The notes below the pieces were generated by a model that ran no database searches, had not been told where the DNA came from, and was given only the letters and a program-made list of their open reading frames with translations. Below, one piece after another: positions 9,401 through 18,267 of a stretch of 64,000 nt of DNA (position 1 is the stretch's first letter; the number at the start of each line of letters is the position of its first letter). The position numbers and the translations under genes were made by a program. This DNA is from Draconibacterium sediminis (GTDB taxonomy: Bacteria; Bacteroidota; Bacteroidia; Bacteroidales; Prolixibacteraceae), in the NCBI RefSeq assembly GCF_000949475.1, contig NZ_JRHC01000006.1:62001-126000 (forward strand). The letters are read 5' to 3'.

Positions 9401-10715
9401 TTTCGGAGAGCAATTTGTTTAAACCGCCACCCCAGGTTCCCACCAACAGATGGTTTTGGCTATCGCGGATAAATGAGGTTACAAAGTCGCTGTTTATACT
9501 TTGGGGATTTTCGTCTGAATGTTGGAAATGGATTGTATTTAGGCCGTTGTCGCTAATGCGGGTTACTCCGCCACCGGCTGTTCCTACCCATAAAACATCG
9601 TCTTCAGCAAAGATGGAGTTGATGGTATTGTGGCTTATTGAATTAGGATCGGAAGCTTCGTGGGTAAGCGCATTAAATGGCTTTTGATAGGAGTTATAAT
9701 GATTTATTCCTCCTTTTTCGGTACCAATCCAAATGTTACCCACCTTATCTGCATACAACGAATTTACAAATGGGCTGCTAAGTTTCGAATCGTTGGAAAG
9801 GTGCGAAAAAGTTTGGTTGTTTTGGTCGAAATAATTCAGTCCGCCAAGCGTGCCAATTATAACTGTCCCGTTCTGGTCTTCAATAATGTCGCGAATTGTC
9901 AGGTGGTCAAGGTCTTCTTCGCTTGTATTTGTTGCGCCAAAAAACTGAATACTTTTTGAACTGCTTTCGAAATAGTATAAGCCCACTTCAGATGTGCCAA
10001 TCCACAGATTGCTTCTTGAATCCTGAAAAACAGACTGTATACTAATGGTTCCTATTTCGTCGATCAATGACGAATAGTTGTCAACGATTTTCTCTGTGTC
10101 CAACGAAAGCACTGCCAAGCCATTGTCGGTGCCAACAAACAGCCTTTTTTCGGGGCTGATAAAAATATGGTTTATATTTTCTGCCGGAAGCAAATCGCTA
10201 AAAGGTTTGCGGCATAATAATGTGTCCTCGTCGCTTTTTGTGATTTTCCACAATCCATTATCTTCAGTTCCAACCCAAATTGCACCTGTATCGTCTTTAG
10301 CGATTGTTGTAACTGAAGAGTTCAGTACTTCACTGCTCAACTCATTAACAGGTAAAAACCGAAACAACTGATAGTCGAAAAACGACAGGCCTTTATCGGT
10401 TCCAACCCAAAGGTTGCCGTCATCATCTTCACATAAAGCCTGGATCATATTGCCTTTCAACCATTCATGTTGTTGCTCATGAAAAGTTTTAAATGTGTAG
10501 CCATCGAAACGGCACAGGCCGTTCCATGTTCCAAACCACATAAACCCTTTGCTGTCCTTTGTAATAAAATCAACGGTATTTTGGGGAAGTCCGTCGTTTG
10601 TGGTAAGCACATTTAGCCTGATTTGCTCGATCGATTTTGCAAATACGGCATCTGTTGTAATACCACAAATGATGATAAGGAAAGTTACAAAGAATTTACC
10701 CGACAGTTTTACCAT
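6456..10715 (-). CDS. Hybrid two-component system regulator (HTCS) of the arabinan locus
   Basis: A 1419-residue one-protein signalling chain. In order: signal peptide, periplasmic two-propeller sensor (Reg_prop repeats such as LWVGTDKGL, IWIGTEKGGI, residues about 30-690), Y_Y_Y domain (KIKYAYQMEGVDQNW.. to ..VKAANSDG), one membrane helix (QILAVLFIIAMVLVYI, about 790-808), coiled coil, HisKA with phospho-His in FFTNISHEFRTPLTL, HATPase (NAFKNT, DTGRGIS, SSGIGLAL), receiver (VEDN, phospho-Asp in ISDVMMPVMDG, LLTAK) and a C-terminal AraC HTH. Such proteins bind a breakdown oligosaccharide in the periplasm and activate susCD. It lies between its two probable target operons. No GTGGAC repeat precedes its own start, so autoregulation through that site is not indicated. 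Confidence 0.95.
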   Translation of the reverse strand: MVKLSGKFFVTFLIIICGITTDAVFAKSIEQIRLNVLTTNDGLPQNTVDFITKDSKGFMWFGTWNGLCRFDGYTFKTFHEQQHEWLKGNMIQALCEDDDGNLWVGTDKGLSFFDYQLFRFLPVNELSSEVLNSSVTTIAKDDTGAIWVGTEDNGLWKITKSDEDTLLCRKPFSDLLPAENINHIFISPEKRLFVGTDNGLAVLSLDTEKIVDNYSSLIDEIGTISIQSVFQDSRSNLWIGTSEVGLYYFESSSKSIQFFGATNTSEEDLDHLTIRDIIEDQNGTVIIGTLGGLNYFDQNNQTFSHLSNDSKLSSPFVNSLYADKVGNIWIGTEKGGINHYNSYQKPFNALTHEASDPNSISHNTINSIFAEDDVLWVGTAGGGVTRISDNGLNTIHFQHSDENPQSINSDFVTSFIRDSQNHLLVGTWGGGLNKLLSEKQNRFEILINIPGDNRSLCSSFISSLEYLDNKHILIGTRGGLDIYNPGENIFLHVHEKMNIDQALEVGCILTDSKSRVWVGTENGLYRFKRSELLALDENTEQFDFEKYLTDPADPESLAGNYVISFCEAHDGTIWIGTYGNGICKYIENGNGGSFINYNQQNGLCNNVAYGIEEDADGNLWISTDNGLSKFDPISETFQNYYSSDGLLSDQFYWSASCSDDRGNLYFGGVEGLNYFNPADFESYPNIPQPVFTQFSVFSDPVIIGEKYHSKVILNAPISETKEISLSYKDAVFSIEFSALDYFQPGKIKYAYQMEGVDQNWVEVSSNRRFANYTNLSGGQYVFKVKAANSDGIWSENYTALTITIVPPFWETAWFQILAVLFIIAMVLVYIRYRTQFLKEQKRKLEKQVRERTFKIEEQKEELEKQNQQIAKQRDEVIELNEKVKLVNQLRLRFFTNISHEFRTPLTLIIDPLEQLMKNMKADVNTQNTLNIINRNAQRLLHLINQLLYFRRIETGKLQLYVSKGDLQGFLYGIFESFKDLAEHQKINYRFIETEINEETWFDAEKVENVFYNLLSNAFKNTPASGAITLKVEKITKEREDCIPTPFVAISVIDTGRGISKEHMPHIFNRFYKDTESGKQTDFTSSGIGLALTYEIVQALSGEIKVESEPKKGSTFTVCLPYSKDRFDSEAINETNVPTEINLEGRVNVLTEHIVARNTNYELDEVTSGNKTKPTILIVEDNFDLRSFLLQTLRSDYRVLGAENGKIGLEMARKYSPELIISDVMMPVMDGIELCSRLKKNIQTSHIPIILLTAKNMVESWIEGLETGADDYIPKPFNLQILQIKMRNIIESRRKIKSIFSSPEQVAPEKLSSNKLDEEFITKAYQVLEKNYSESNFSVEQFAREMFVSRSLLYKKIKALTDLNITDFINSYKLKKAVEMIKTTDQSISEIAFKTGFNDPKYFSRIFKKFYGSSPSEFSK

Positions 10716-10887
10716 AAATATGCCCAGTTTAAAACCTGGTCGTAAAAATACCTATTCTGACAAGATTGACCAACAAGTAAGTATTTAATTCGGTTTTGAT
10801 ACGCGCTTTGCTGTTTTGGGAATCAAATCGTGTTTTCTTGTTGCGACACTATTCGGGCATGTAGGATAAAAACATGGAGCAAAATAA

Positions 10888-10927
10888 AAAGTGGGGAACT
10901 GTATTGTTTCATACTGCCCCCCACTTT
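10888..10927 (-). terminator. Terminator after the symporter-GH43 operon
   Basis: AAAGTGGGG at 10888-10896 pairs with CCCCACTTT at 10919-10927, with further pairing inside the loop. On the minus strand it is followed by TTTATTTT. It lies 32 bp past the GH43 stop and separates that operon from the HTCS gene. Confidence 0.75.
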
Positions 10928-10958
10928 GTTTTGCCTTTACGGCTTATAATCGTTTCAA

Positions 10959-11960
10959 CTAAAACTCGAATATAGGTTTACCGTCAACATCAAATTTTAC
11001 TTCGATCACCCGTGCATGGCGGTTTGGATCGTACAACGGATCCTCAATAATTTCTTCCAGCGGCCGCTTATCACTGGCAGTAACAACTGCAGGATCGCCA
11101 ACAGCTTTCTCATAATCACGGGCATGATAGATACAAAGTGGCGTTACATCATCTTCAGCCACGGTAAAACAGTTGTGTCCCGGTCCATATATTTTCTTTT
11201 CGTAATCGGTTTCCAGAATGGGATATCTCGATTTCTTCCACGAATTACGGTCGAGCAGATCTGCATTTTCATCGGCTTCCATCATTCCCATGCAATAACA
11301 GGCGCCGGTGGCACTTGCCGAAAACGTAATATAGATTTTACCTTTATTTTTGATGACTGCCGGTCCTTCATTCACCCAAAAATCTACTCTTTCCCAATCG
11401 TAATCGGGCGTTGTGAGCATAAACTGTACGGTTTTCAGTTTAATGGGCGATTCCATTTCTGCTAAATATAAATTAGAAGCAGCAAATTGTCCACCGGTTT
11501 TTTCGGCCCAGCAAAAATAGCGTTTGCCCTTATTTTCGAATACTGTTCCGTCCAGTGAAAAGTCGATAAACGATTTCTCATCACCATCGGCGGCTTGCAT
11601 CATTCCCAGCTCAATCCATTCATCTTTTAATGGATCCTGCCCGGTACACTCCAATACGTAGGGGCGTAACTTCCAAATGTCTTCTTCTTCGCTGGCGGCA
11701 AAATAAACATACCATTTACCATCAAGGTAATGAATCTCAGGAGCCCAGATATGGCGGCTCATTGGGCCGGTTTCGTGCTTAAACCACACATCAAAAGTTT
11801 GGGCATTTTTTAAGTCTTCAATAGTTTTTGCTTTCCGAAGTTCGATGCGGTCGTAAGTAGGCACCGAACCGGTGAAATAGTAATATCCATCAGTATGTTT
11901 ATACACAAAAGGATCGGCGCGCTGCTCAACAAATGGCGCATTTTTATCAGTAGTATCCAT
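10959..11960 (-). CDS. Cytosolic GH43 exo-alpha-L-arabinofuranosidase-like enzyme
   Basis: A 333-residue protein without signal peptide. GH43 residues: Asp16 in RADPFVYKH (base), Asp137 in FSLDGTVF (modulator), Glu198 in VNEGPA (acid). HIWAPEIHY and YDRIELRKAKTI are typical of GH43 alpha-arabinofuranosidases acting on arabino-oligosaccharides. The ATG follows the symporter stop codon with one base between, so translation is coupled. With a sugar symporter and no export signal, it likely hydrolyses short arabino-oligosaccharides in the cytoplasm, unlike the two exported GH43 enzymes of the locus. Specificity is inferred. Confidence 0.85.
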   Translation of the reverse strand: MDTTDKNAPFVEQRADPFVYKHTDGYYYFTGSVPTYDRIELRKAKTIEDLKNAQTFDVWFKHETGPMSRHIWAPEIHYLDGKWYVYFAASEEEDIWKLRPYVLECTGQDPLKDEWIELGMMQAADGDEKSFIDFSLDGTVFENKGKRYFCWAEKTGGQFAASNLYLAEMESPIKLKTVQFMLTTPDYDWERVDFWVNEGPAVIKNKGKIYITFSASATGACYCMGMMEADENADLLDRNSWKKSRYPILETDYEKKIYGPGHNCFTVAEDDVTPLCIYHARDYEKAVGDPAVVTASDKRPLEEIIEDPLYDPNRHARVIEVKFDVDGKPIFEF

Positions 11961-11961
11961 C

Positions 11962-13302
11962 TTAAATATGAATTTTTGCTTTTATGGTTTCGTAATATTT
12001 GTCGGTGATTTTGTAGCGGTAAATCAACATTCCGTTGATCACATGAAAAACACCCGGAATTAAAGTTAGCATAATGGCCAGTCCGGTAAGTGCTGTTTTT
12101 GTTTGAATGGCATCGGGAATATATCCAAACGCATCAAGCAACAGGCCAACTACGGCTCCGGCAATTCCCATTCCTGCTTTTTGTGCAAAAGAAATACCTC
12201 CAAATGCCAGTCCTGACACACGTTTTCCGCTTTCTGCATGTCCGTGGTCAACTGCTTCGGCAATGGCCGACCAAAATACCGGTGCGTGCACATCAACCAC
12301 CAGCGAGAGGATAAAATATAGCACGTAGGCCAAAAGTATACTGTCGGGTTGTGGTTTAACCAATACAAACATCAGAACACTTAATACACCCACGCCAAAC
12401 TGAGACATCCAGAACAGCTTTACTTTACAAAAACGCTTGGTGATAAGCGTTGACAAAGGCATAGCCAAAATGGCCGCTGCCACACCGGTTCCCATAAAAG
12501 TGGATTGCATTCCGGCATCGCCACCCAGGTAATATTTTGCATAAAAAATAGCCACCGAACTACGGATTACATAACCGGTAGTTCCCGACAGGCACGATCC
12601 CCACAAAATAAGCCATTGTTTATTTTTGATCAGCAATTTAAATTGCTCGAGTAAGGGCTTTTTATCCACAACGTGTTCAATACGCTCTTTGGTGGTAAAG
12701 TAGCTGAACAAAAACAACAAAGTTCCCATAAGCGCCATTAGCCCCATAGCCAGCTGGTAGCCTCTTCCCATATCATCGCGTCCTAACTTTTCGGCCAGAA
12801 TAGGAACCACAATCGACACCATAAAAGCAGCAACCTTAGCAAAGAAAAGGCGGTAGCCGTTTGCCGACAGGCGCTCCTGCGGATCGTTGGTTAAAACCCC
12901 AATTAGCGAAATATATGGAATGGTAACCGATGTGAACATCAGTGTTACAAAAATATAGGTAATGTAAGCGTATATCAGTTTTCCGGCATAATCGAAACCC
13001 GGCGTGGTGAAGGTCAGAAAAACCGAGATTCCGAAAGGAACCGACAGAAACAAAAAGTAAGGACGAAACCGGCCTCCTTTAAATTTATACTTGTCTGTTA
13101 TTAATCCCATCAACGGGTCGCTGACAGCATCGATAAGCCGAACCAGTAAAAACATAAGGGCTACATCTTTGGGTTTAAGGCCAAAAATATCGGTGTAAAA
13201 ATAAGTGATGATAAGGAACATGGAAGATATAACCACGTTAACGGCAGCATCTCCCGATCCGTAGCCAATTTTTTCCAGTAAGCTTAGTTTTTGATTCTTC
13301 AT
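11962..13302 (-). CDS. GPH (glycoside-pentoside-hexuronide) family cation:sugar symporter
   Basis: About 446 residues with some 12 membrane segments. N-terminal KIGYGSGDAAVNVV, then RLIDAVSDPLMGLITDKYKFKGGRFRPYF are the GPH signatures (XynB/MelB-like). The frame is open to 13386, but the ATG at 13302 gives the family's usual N-terminus (MKNQKLSLLEK), so that start is chosen. It is the first gene of a two-gene unit with the cytosolic GH43 and has a GTGGAC direct repeat about 100 bp upstream. It probably carries arabinose or arabino-oligosaccharides over the inner membrane. Confidence 0.9.
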   Translation of the reverse strand: MKNQKLSLLEKIGYGSGDAAVNVVISSMFLIITYFYTDIFGLKPKDVALMFLLVRLIDAVSDPLMGLITDKYKFKGGRFRPYFLFLSVPFGISVFLTFTTPGFDYAGKLIYAYITYIFVTLMFTSVTIPYISLIGVLTNDPQERLSANGYRLFFAKVAAFMVSIVVPILAEKLGRDDMGRGYQLAMGLMALMGTLLFLFSYFTTKERIEHVVDKKPLLEQFKLLIKNKQWLILWGSCLSGTTGYVIRSSVAIFYAKYYLGGDAGMQSTFMGTGVAAAILAMPLSTLITKRFCKVKLFWMSQFGVGVLSVLMFVLVKPQPDSILLAYVLYFILSLVVDVHAPVFWSAIAEAVDHGHAESGKRVSGLAFGGISFAQKAGMGIAGAVVGLLLDAFGYIPDAIQTKTALTGLAIMLTLIPGVFHVINGMLIYRYKITDKYYETIKAKIHI

Positions 13303-13399
13303 TGATTTATTTCTGATTGTTAGATTAAATTTAATAATACCGACGTCTGGCAGCCATAAAAACTTACGGTCAAAGATTGAAAACAAAAAAGAAAATAGG

Positions 13400-13426
13400 G
13401 TGGAGTATTGGGTAAAACAGGTGGAC
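13400..13426. promoter_or_regulatory. Candidate HTCS operator upstream of the symporter operon
   Basis: GTGGAG at 13400-13405 and GTGGAC at 13421-13426 are direct repeats exactly 21 bp apart, in the same strand orientation and spacing as those before susC. Flanking bases also agree (GGTGGA first half, GTGGACnAT second half). This suggests one regulator for both operons. Confidence 0.55.
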
Positions 13427-13675
13427 TATAAAGCACATGAACATGAAAAACAAGTGCTTTGTGCCCGAATCTTGATTAATTTTTACTGAAGTTGAGGAAC
13501 TTAGCTGAAAATGGCAGGGTATATGTTTAGAAAGCGAAAGTGGGAGGGATACTCAACCTAAAACCTTTCTCTCACTTCGTTCGAAGCGTTTTCTTTTTAG
13601 AGTTTCACTTCGATTGTCATCCAGTTTTATTCCAAAAATAAAACCCTCCCGCAAGAGCGGAAAGGTTTCATGCTG

Positions 13676-13749
13676 TCGGGATGACAGGATTTGAACCTGC
13701 GACCCCGTCGTCCCGAACGACGTACGCTACCGGACTGCGCTACATCCCG
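13676..13749 (-). tRNA. tRNA-Pro (anticodon CGG)
   Basis: On the minus strand the acceptor CGGGATG pairs with CATCCCG, followed by discriminator A. The D arm has GCGC...GCGT. The anticodon stem CGTCG/CGACG closes the loop TTCGGGA with anticodon CGG. The T arm is GCAGG/CCTGT around TTCAAAT. CCA is not encoded. Total 74 bases. Confidence 0.95.
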
Positions 13750-13868
13750 AATAAGGCTGCTAATTTAAGTAAAAATTAAAAAATATTTTAGCACACGAAT
13801 AAGAAAAAATTAGTTTCAATAATGTCTGTATTATTTACTATTTTGATCATCAGTTCAAAAGGCAGATT

Positions 13869-14363
13869 ATGAAAGAATTAGAAAAAGTCGAATTGAGTAT
13901 AATAGGTACGATTTCTACACCACATAAAACCATTGCAAACATTCCAATCCAGTCGGTAGGTGCAAAAGAGTACACCGGCATCATTGAGCTGGAACCTCAA
14001 TTAACAGCTGCACTGGAAGGACTTGAGGGATTTTCGGATTTAATTTTGCTCTATCACCTTCACCGCATCGATGGATATAAATTAAAAGTACAACCTTTTA
14101 TGGACGACAAAGAGCACGGTGTTTTTGCCACACGATCACCCAAACGCCCGTCGCCAATTGGATTGTCAACCGTTGAGTTACTTAAAATTGAAGGGAATAA
14201 AATATGGTTTAAAGGTGCTGATATGTTGGACGGAACGCCACTAATTGATATTAAACCTTTTTTCAGGCAAGTGGATAACAGGCCCGATGCGATTAGTGGT
14301 TGGCTGGATTCGAAAGACGATGATTTACCCGCCAAACACCGTTCCGATGATCGTTTTGTTTAA
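13869..14363 (+). CDS. trmO: tRNA (t6A37-N6)-methyltransferase TrmO
   Basis: A 164-residue TsaA/TrmO beta-barrel methyltransferase. GTISTPHK at the N-terminus, LILLYHLHRIDGY, GVFATRSPKRPSPIGLS and DMLDGTPLIDIKPF are the conserved family segments, with R-S-P-x-R-P-x-x-I-G-L the SAM-binding core. TrmO methylates N6-threonylcarbamoyladenosine at position 37 of tRNA-Thr. It lies 120 bp from tRNA-Pro and converges on the PBP gene, with 5 bp between stops. It has only the catalytic domain, like the archaeal/short type. Confidence 0.9.
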   Translation: MKELEKVELSIIGTISTPHKTIANIPIQSVGAKEYTGIIELEPQLTAALEGLEGFSDLILLYHLHRIDGYKLKVQPFMDDKEHGVFATRSPKRPSPIGLSTVELLKIEGNKIWFKGADMLDGTPLIDIKPFFRQVDNRPDAISGWLDSKDDDLPAKHRSDDRFV

Positions 14364-14368
14364 TTTCT

Positions 14369-16747
14369 CTACTTGTCTTTTTTACTAAAAATACCTTTGA
14401 TCTTTTTCCAGAGCTGACCTTTTTCTTTCTCTTCCGCTTTAACGTCTGGTCTGTCTTTCAGGTTTTCGTTTTCTTTCTTCCCAAAAATACCGGCAAAATC
14501 GAAGCCGTGTTTTTCAATGTCCAGTACTTCTTTGTATTCCGGTTCATTTAACATAGCCAGTAATTCCGGTTCAGGATCGGGGAAAGTGCTGTATTGCAGG
14601 TGTTCAAATTTTTTGTCGTGGTAAGTTTTATAAAAGAACTTTCCAACAATTGGCAAAGCCATGTATGCACCCTGCCCATAGGTTGTTGTACGGAAATGTA
14701 CACGCGGATCGTCGGCGCCTACCCAGCAACCGGTTACCAGCTCGGGTGTAAGACCGATAAACCAGCCATCCGAGTTATTTTGTGTGGTACCGGTTTTCCC
14801 GGCAAAATCGCCCGGAATTTTATAAACGGTACGGATTCCTCGTCCGGTTCCGCCGTCAACAACTGCTTCCATCATATTTATTACCGCCCTGCAATTTTCG
14901 GGTGAAACCACCGGCTCGTAAGGCAAATCATAATTAAATGTTTCAAGAACTTTTCCGTTCTTATCGGCAATTTGCAACAGGTAATTTGCTTTTACAGGTT
15001 TTCCATCGTTTACAATGCCGGCAAAAGCTTCCACCATTTCTTTTAGTGAAACAGAAGCTACTCCAAGTGCCAGAGAAGGATAATCGGGGAGATCGGCCGA
15101 AATGCCAAGATCCCGCGCAATATCAATGGTTTCATCAATTCCGGCTTCCAATAATACATCAACCGAAACGGTGTTTAACGATTTTGCCAAAGCTCCTTTC
15201 ATGGAGTAATAGCCGCCATATTCGTTGTGCGAATTTCGGGGTGCCCAGTCCTTATATTCCTCGTAAACCTTGTACTGATTTACAAAATAGGTATCTGCCG
15301 AAATATCTTCTTCCAGCGCTGCCAGGTACACAAACGGTTTAAATGTTGATCCGGTTTGTCGCGGAGCAGTAACATGGTCGTATTTAAAAAAACGGTAATC
15401 AATTCCGCCAACCCAGGCTTTTAAGTGCGAAGTGTGCGGATCGATAGCAATAAATCCGGCATTTAGCATTTTCAGGTAGTGTTTTAATGAATCGAGGCGC
15501 GAAACCTCCATATTTTCAACACCATCCCAGGTAAATAACGAGGCATGCGTTTTTGCCGAATATTTTTTCAACTCATCAGCGTAGCTGTCTCCGCTGGTAT
15601 TCAGGTTCTGAATAGCACTTTTTAATACCTCCGGTTTCTCTCTGAAAATATCTCTCGATTTCCAGTGGTTGTCGAATACCGTTTGCAGGTTTTTCATGTA
15701 CTCTTTAACCGACTGCTGTGCGTAACGCTGAAGATTATAATCAATACTTGTGGTAATCTTCAAACCATCGGTGTAAAGGTTGTATGGCTGGCCGTTTTCA
15801 TTTACATTGTCTTCGCACCATTCCAGTAATTCGGGTTTTAAACGCTCCAGAAAATACGGAGCAGGTCCCTGATTATATGAAATCAGTCGGTAATGCATTC
15901 CAAGTGGCTTTTCTTTGTATTTGGCAGCATCGGCAGCATTCAGGTAATTATTCTTTACCATCAGGTCGATCACCACATTGCGGCGGCCTAAGGCACGCTC
16001 GGGATGAGTTCGCGGATTGTAATAGTTATTGGCTTTTAACATCCCCACTAAAACTGCCGCTTCATGCACATCCAGACTTTTGGGCGATTTAGAGAAAAAA
16101 CGCTCAGCAGCTACCTCAATTCCAAAAGTGTTTTCGGCAAACGGAACCGTGTTAAGGTATAAAGCCAGAATTTCCTGTTTATTATAAATACGCTCTAAAC
16201 GATAGGCAATAATTGCTTCGCGCAGTTTATTTACCGGCATCGACAATGGCCCGTAATCAACCCGTGGAAACAGGTTCTTGGCAATTTGCTGACTGATGGT
16301 ACTTCCACCGCCGGCAGCATCGTTACGTAAAATAATCGATTTAAAAAGCACCCGTGCAAGGGCAATTTCGTCAATACCGCGATGCTCGTAAAAACGCGAA
16401 TCTTCAGTGGCAACAAGGGCATTTATTACATTCGGTGAAATTTCGTCGAATGAGACATAACTTCGATTCTCGACGTAATACCGGCCAAGTATTTTTCCGT
16501 CAACAGAATATACTTCCGAAGCCAGCGGGTTATTGATCTGATGTAACTGCGTCTTTGAAGGAACCGGGCCCAATACGCCCAGGAAAACGAGGATAAAGAA
16601 CAAACATCCGAGTAAGAATAATACTACTCCGGCTTTAAAAATAAAGCTGAGTAGCGGATATTTTTTACCTGTTTTCTTCGATTTCCCTTTTTTTCTGTTC
16701 ACCGGCTTTTTGGTCCGGGAAGTTGTATTTGTTGTCTTTTTTGCCAC
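14369..16747 (-). CDS. Class A penicillin-binding protein (PBP1A type)
   Basis: A 792-residue bifunctional peptidoglycan synthase. A lysine-rich cytoplasmic tail precedes one membrane helix (about 35-60). The GT51 glycosyltransferase has Glu115 in ATEDSRFYEHRGID and GGSTISQQIAKNL. The transpeptidase has Ser467 (STFK), SLN at 523-525 and KTGT at 651-654. Glycan strands are polymerized and cross-linked on the periplasmic face. The C-terminus is lysine/glutamate-rich. All catalytic motifs are intact. It is monocistronic or read with upstream minus-strand genes. Confidence 0.95.
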   Translation of the reverse strand: MAKKTTNTTSRTKKPVNRKKGKSKKTGKKYPLLSFIFKAGVVLFLLGCLFFILVFLGVLGPVPSKTQLHQINNPLASEVYSVDGKILGRYYVENRSYVSFDEISPNVINALVATEDSRFYEHRGIDEIALARVLFKSIILRNDAAGGGSTISQQIAKNLFPRVDYGPLSMPVNKLREAIIAYRLERIYNKQEILALYLNTVPFAENTFGIEVAAERFFSKSPKSLDVHEAAVLVGMLKANNYYNPRTHPERALGRRNVVIDLMVKNNYLNAADAAKYKEKPLGMHYRLISYNQGPAPYFLERLKPELLEWCEDNVNENGQPYNLYTDGLKITTSIDYNLQRYAQQSVKEYMKNLQTVFDNHWKSRDIFREKPEVLKSAIQNLNTSGDSYADELKKYSAKTHASLFTWDGVENMEVSRLDSLKHYLKMLNAGFIAIDPHTSHLKAWVGGIDYRFFKYDHVTAPRQTGSTFKPFVYLAALEEDISADTYFVNQYKVYEEYKDWAPRNSHNEYGGYYSMKGALAKSLNTVSVDVLLEAGIDETIDIARDLGISADLPDYPSLALGVASVSLKEMVEAFAGIVNDGKPVKANYLLQIADKNGKVLETFNYDLPYEPVVSPENCRAVINMMEAVVDGGTGRGIRTVYKIPGDFAGKTGTTQNNSDGWFIGLTPELVTGCWVGADDPRVHFRTTTYGQGAYMALPIVGKFFYKTYHDKKFEHLQYSTFPDPEPELLAMLNEPEYKEVLDIEKHGFDFAGIFGKKENENLKDRPDVKAEEKEKGQLWKKIKGIFSKKDK

Positions 16748-16840
16748 GCGACAAAAGTATTATTTTAAACAATGTTCTTGTTTATCAAACTAAAATGAAT
16801 TGAAAATATTATAAACGGGGCTTTGTTTATATTCTAATTG

Positions 16841-17320
16841 TTAAACAATCATTTCTTTTACGAAATACCAGGTCATCATTCCCGATGCGATAAGCTTTAG
16901 CAATGTCCCTGCCAAAAATCCCATAAACGATCCAAAACCCGATTTTAAGGCTGCTCCCGAGTCTTTCCCTACGGTAAGTTCTCCAATTACAGCACCAACA
17001 AACGGGCCTATTATTATGCCAAAAGGAGGGAAGAAGAACATTCCTATTACCAGGCCGATAATGCTGCCCCAAACGCCACGTTTACTTCCTCCGAATTTTT
17101 TGGTTCCCCATGCAGGAATCAGGTAATCGAGTGCATACACTACCACTGTAATTATAGCCCATATAATCAGAAACTTTGAAGAGAACTGATAACGTTCGGT
17201 GAAATGAAGCAACAAAAGACCAATATAACTTAATGGAGGCCCGGGAATAATTGGCAAAACGCAACCTAAAACTCCGCTGATAATAAAAACTGCTCCTAAA
17301 ACGATTAATAGAATGTCCAT
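16841..17320 (-). CDS. DUF456 family membrane protein
   Basis: A 159-residue protein with about four hydrophobic segments. GCVLPIIPGPPLSYIGLLLLHF near the N-terminus and the glycine-rich WGSIIGLVIGMFFFPPFGIIIGPFVGAVIGEL stretch are the DUF456 hallmark. No enzymatic motif is visible and the family function is unknown. It is in the minus-strand series between the CPBP and PBP genes. Confidence 0.85.
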   Translation of the reverse strand: MDILLIVLGAVFIISGVLGCVLPIIPGPPLSYIGLLLLHFTERYQFSSKFLIIWAIITVVVYALDYLIPAWGTKKFGGSKRGVWGSIIGLVIGMFFFPPFGIIIGPFVGAVIGELTVGKDSGAALKSGFGSFMGFLAGTLLKLIASGMMTWYFVKEMIV

Positions 17321-17394
17321 ATTTTTAAATTAATTACGGGCGTAAAAATAGTGTTTCCTCTTTATCGGGTTGAAAATTTTCGGTGAACAAGCGC

Positions 17395-18213
17395 TTATCG
17401 TCGGCGTTTGCCAAACCACGGAATACTTGTGAAATACATAAGCACAACAGAAAGGGCCATAACAAGTGCACTTAGAAGCAACAGGTTATTTCGCTCTAAA
17501 AGATAGATGGAATGTTCGCGAATTTGTTGCCAGTAGGTTACGGTTAGCAACACCATCGCATTATTTATGGAGTGACCGATAATAGCTACAAAAATATTAT
17601 TGGTGCGCAACATTAACCAGCCAAGCAGTAACCCCAGCAGAAACGTAGCCGGCATTTGCCATGGATTTAAATGAAAAAGGGAAAACAAAAGTGCCGACAT
17701 AAATACGGCAACAAAACCATTGTAATTCTTCCGGAAACCATTAAATATCAGGCCTCTGAAAATCAGTTCCTCAATAACAGGAGCAACAACAGCCACCTTC
17801 AGGAAAGCGCCCATAACACCATAGTCGCCTTCAAAAATACGATCGAAAAGTTCCCAAAACCAGGGTGGGGCAGGTAACAGCTTTTCACCCCATATGTTAA
17901 CATCTTCAAGAATATTATGCGCACCCCAAAGAAATGTTACGATTGGAATAAACACCAAAGGATTAAAAAGTTTAATGGGGAAGATTTCCAAAACCGGAGC
18001 TTTTGCTTTTCGGATGCCATAAAGAAGGATAAACACTACAGAACCTACGCCAAGTGCAATTTTTTTGACGGGATTATAAAGGTATTCGGTGCCTTTGTAA
18101 TAATCGATTACGGCCAACGGAAAATCAACAACGGTTTGAATAAAAATGTAAAGAATTACAAGGTGAATGCCCTGTAAAATGGTTGGATAATATTTAATAC
18201 GGTACTCTTCCAT
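17395..18213 (-). CDS. CPBP family intramembrane metalloprotease
   Basis: A 272-residue polytopic protein of the CAAX/Abi (CPBP) family. Motif 1, EELIFRG (Glu148, Glu149, Arg153), motif 2, FSLFHLN (His181), and motif 3, GHSINN (His214), are all present, so the metal site looks intact. The role in bacteria is usually unknown (possible membrane-protein or peptide processing). It is preceded by a gtrA gene 54 bp upstream on the same strand. Confidence 0.85.
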   Translation of the reverse strand: MEEYRIKYYPTILQGIHLVILYIFIQTVVDFPLAVIDYYKGTEYLYNPVKKIALGVGSVVFILLYGIRKAKAPVLEIFPIKLFNPLVFIPIVTFLWGAHNILEDVNIWGEKLLPAPPWFWELFDRIFEGDYGVMGAFLKVAVVAPVIEELIFRGLIFNGFRKNYNGFVAVFMSALLFSLFHLNPWQMPATFLLGLLLGWLMLRTNNIFVAIIGHSINNAMVLLTVTYWQQIREHSIYLLERNNLLLLSALVMALSVVLMYFTSIPWFGKRRR

Positions 18214-18267
18214 ACGGCTAATAAATATAGTACAATCCGCAAAACAAATGTTAACCAGAGTGATTTT

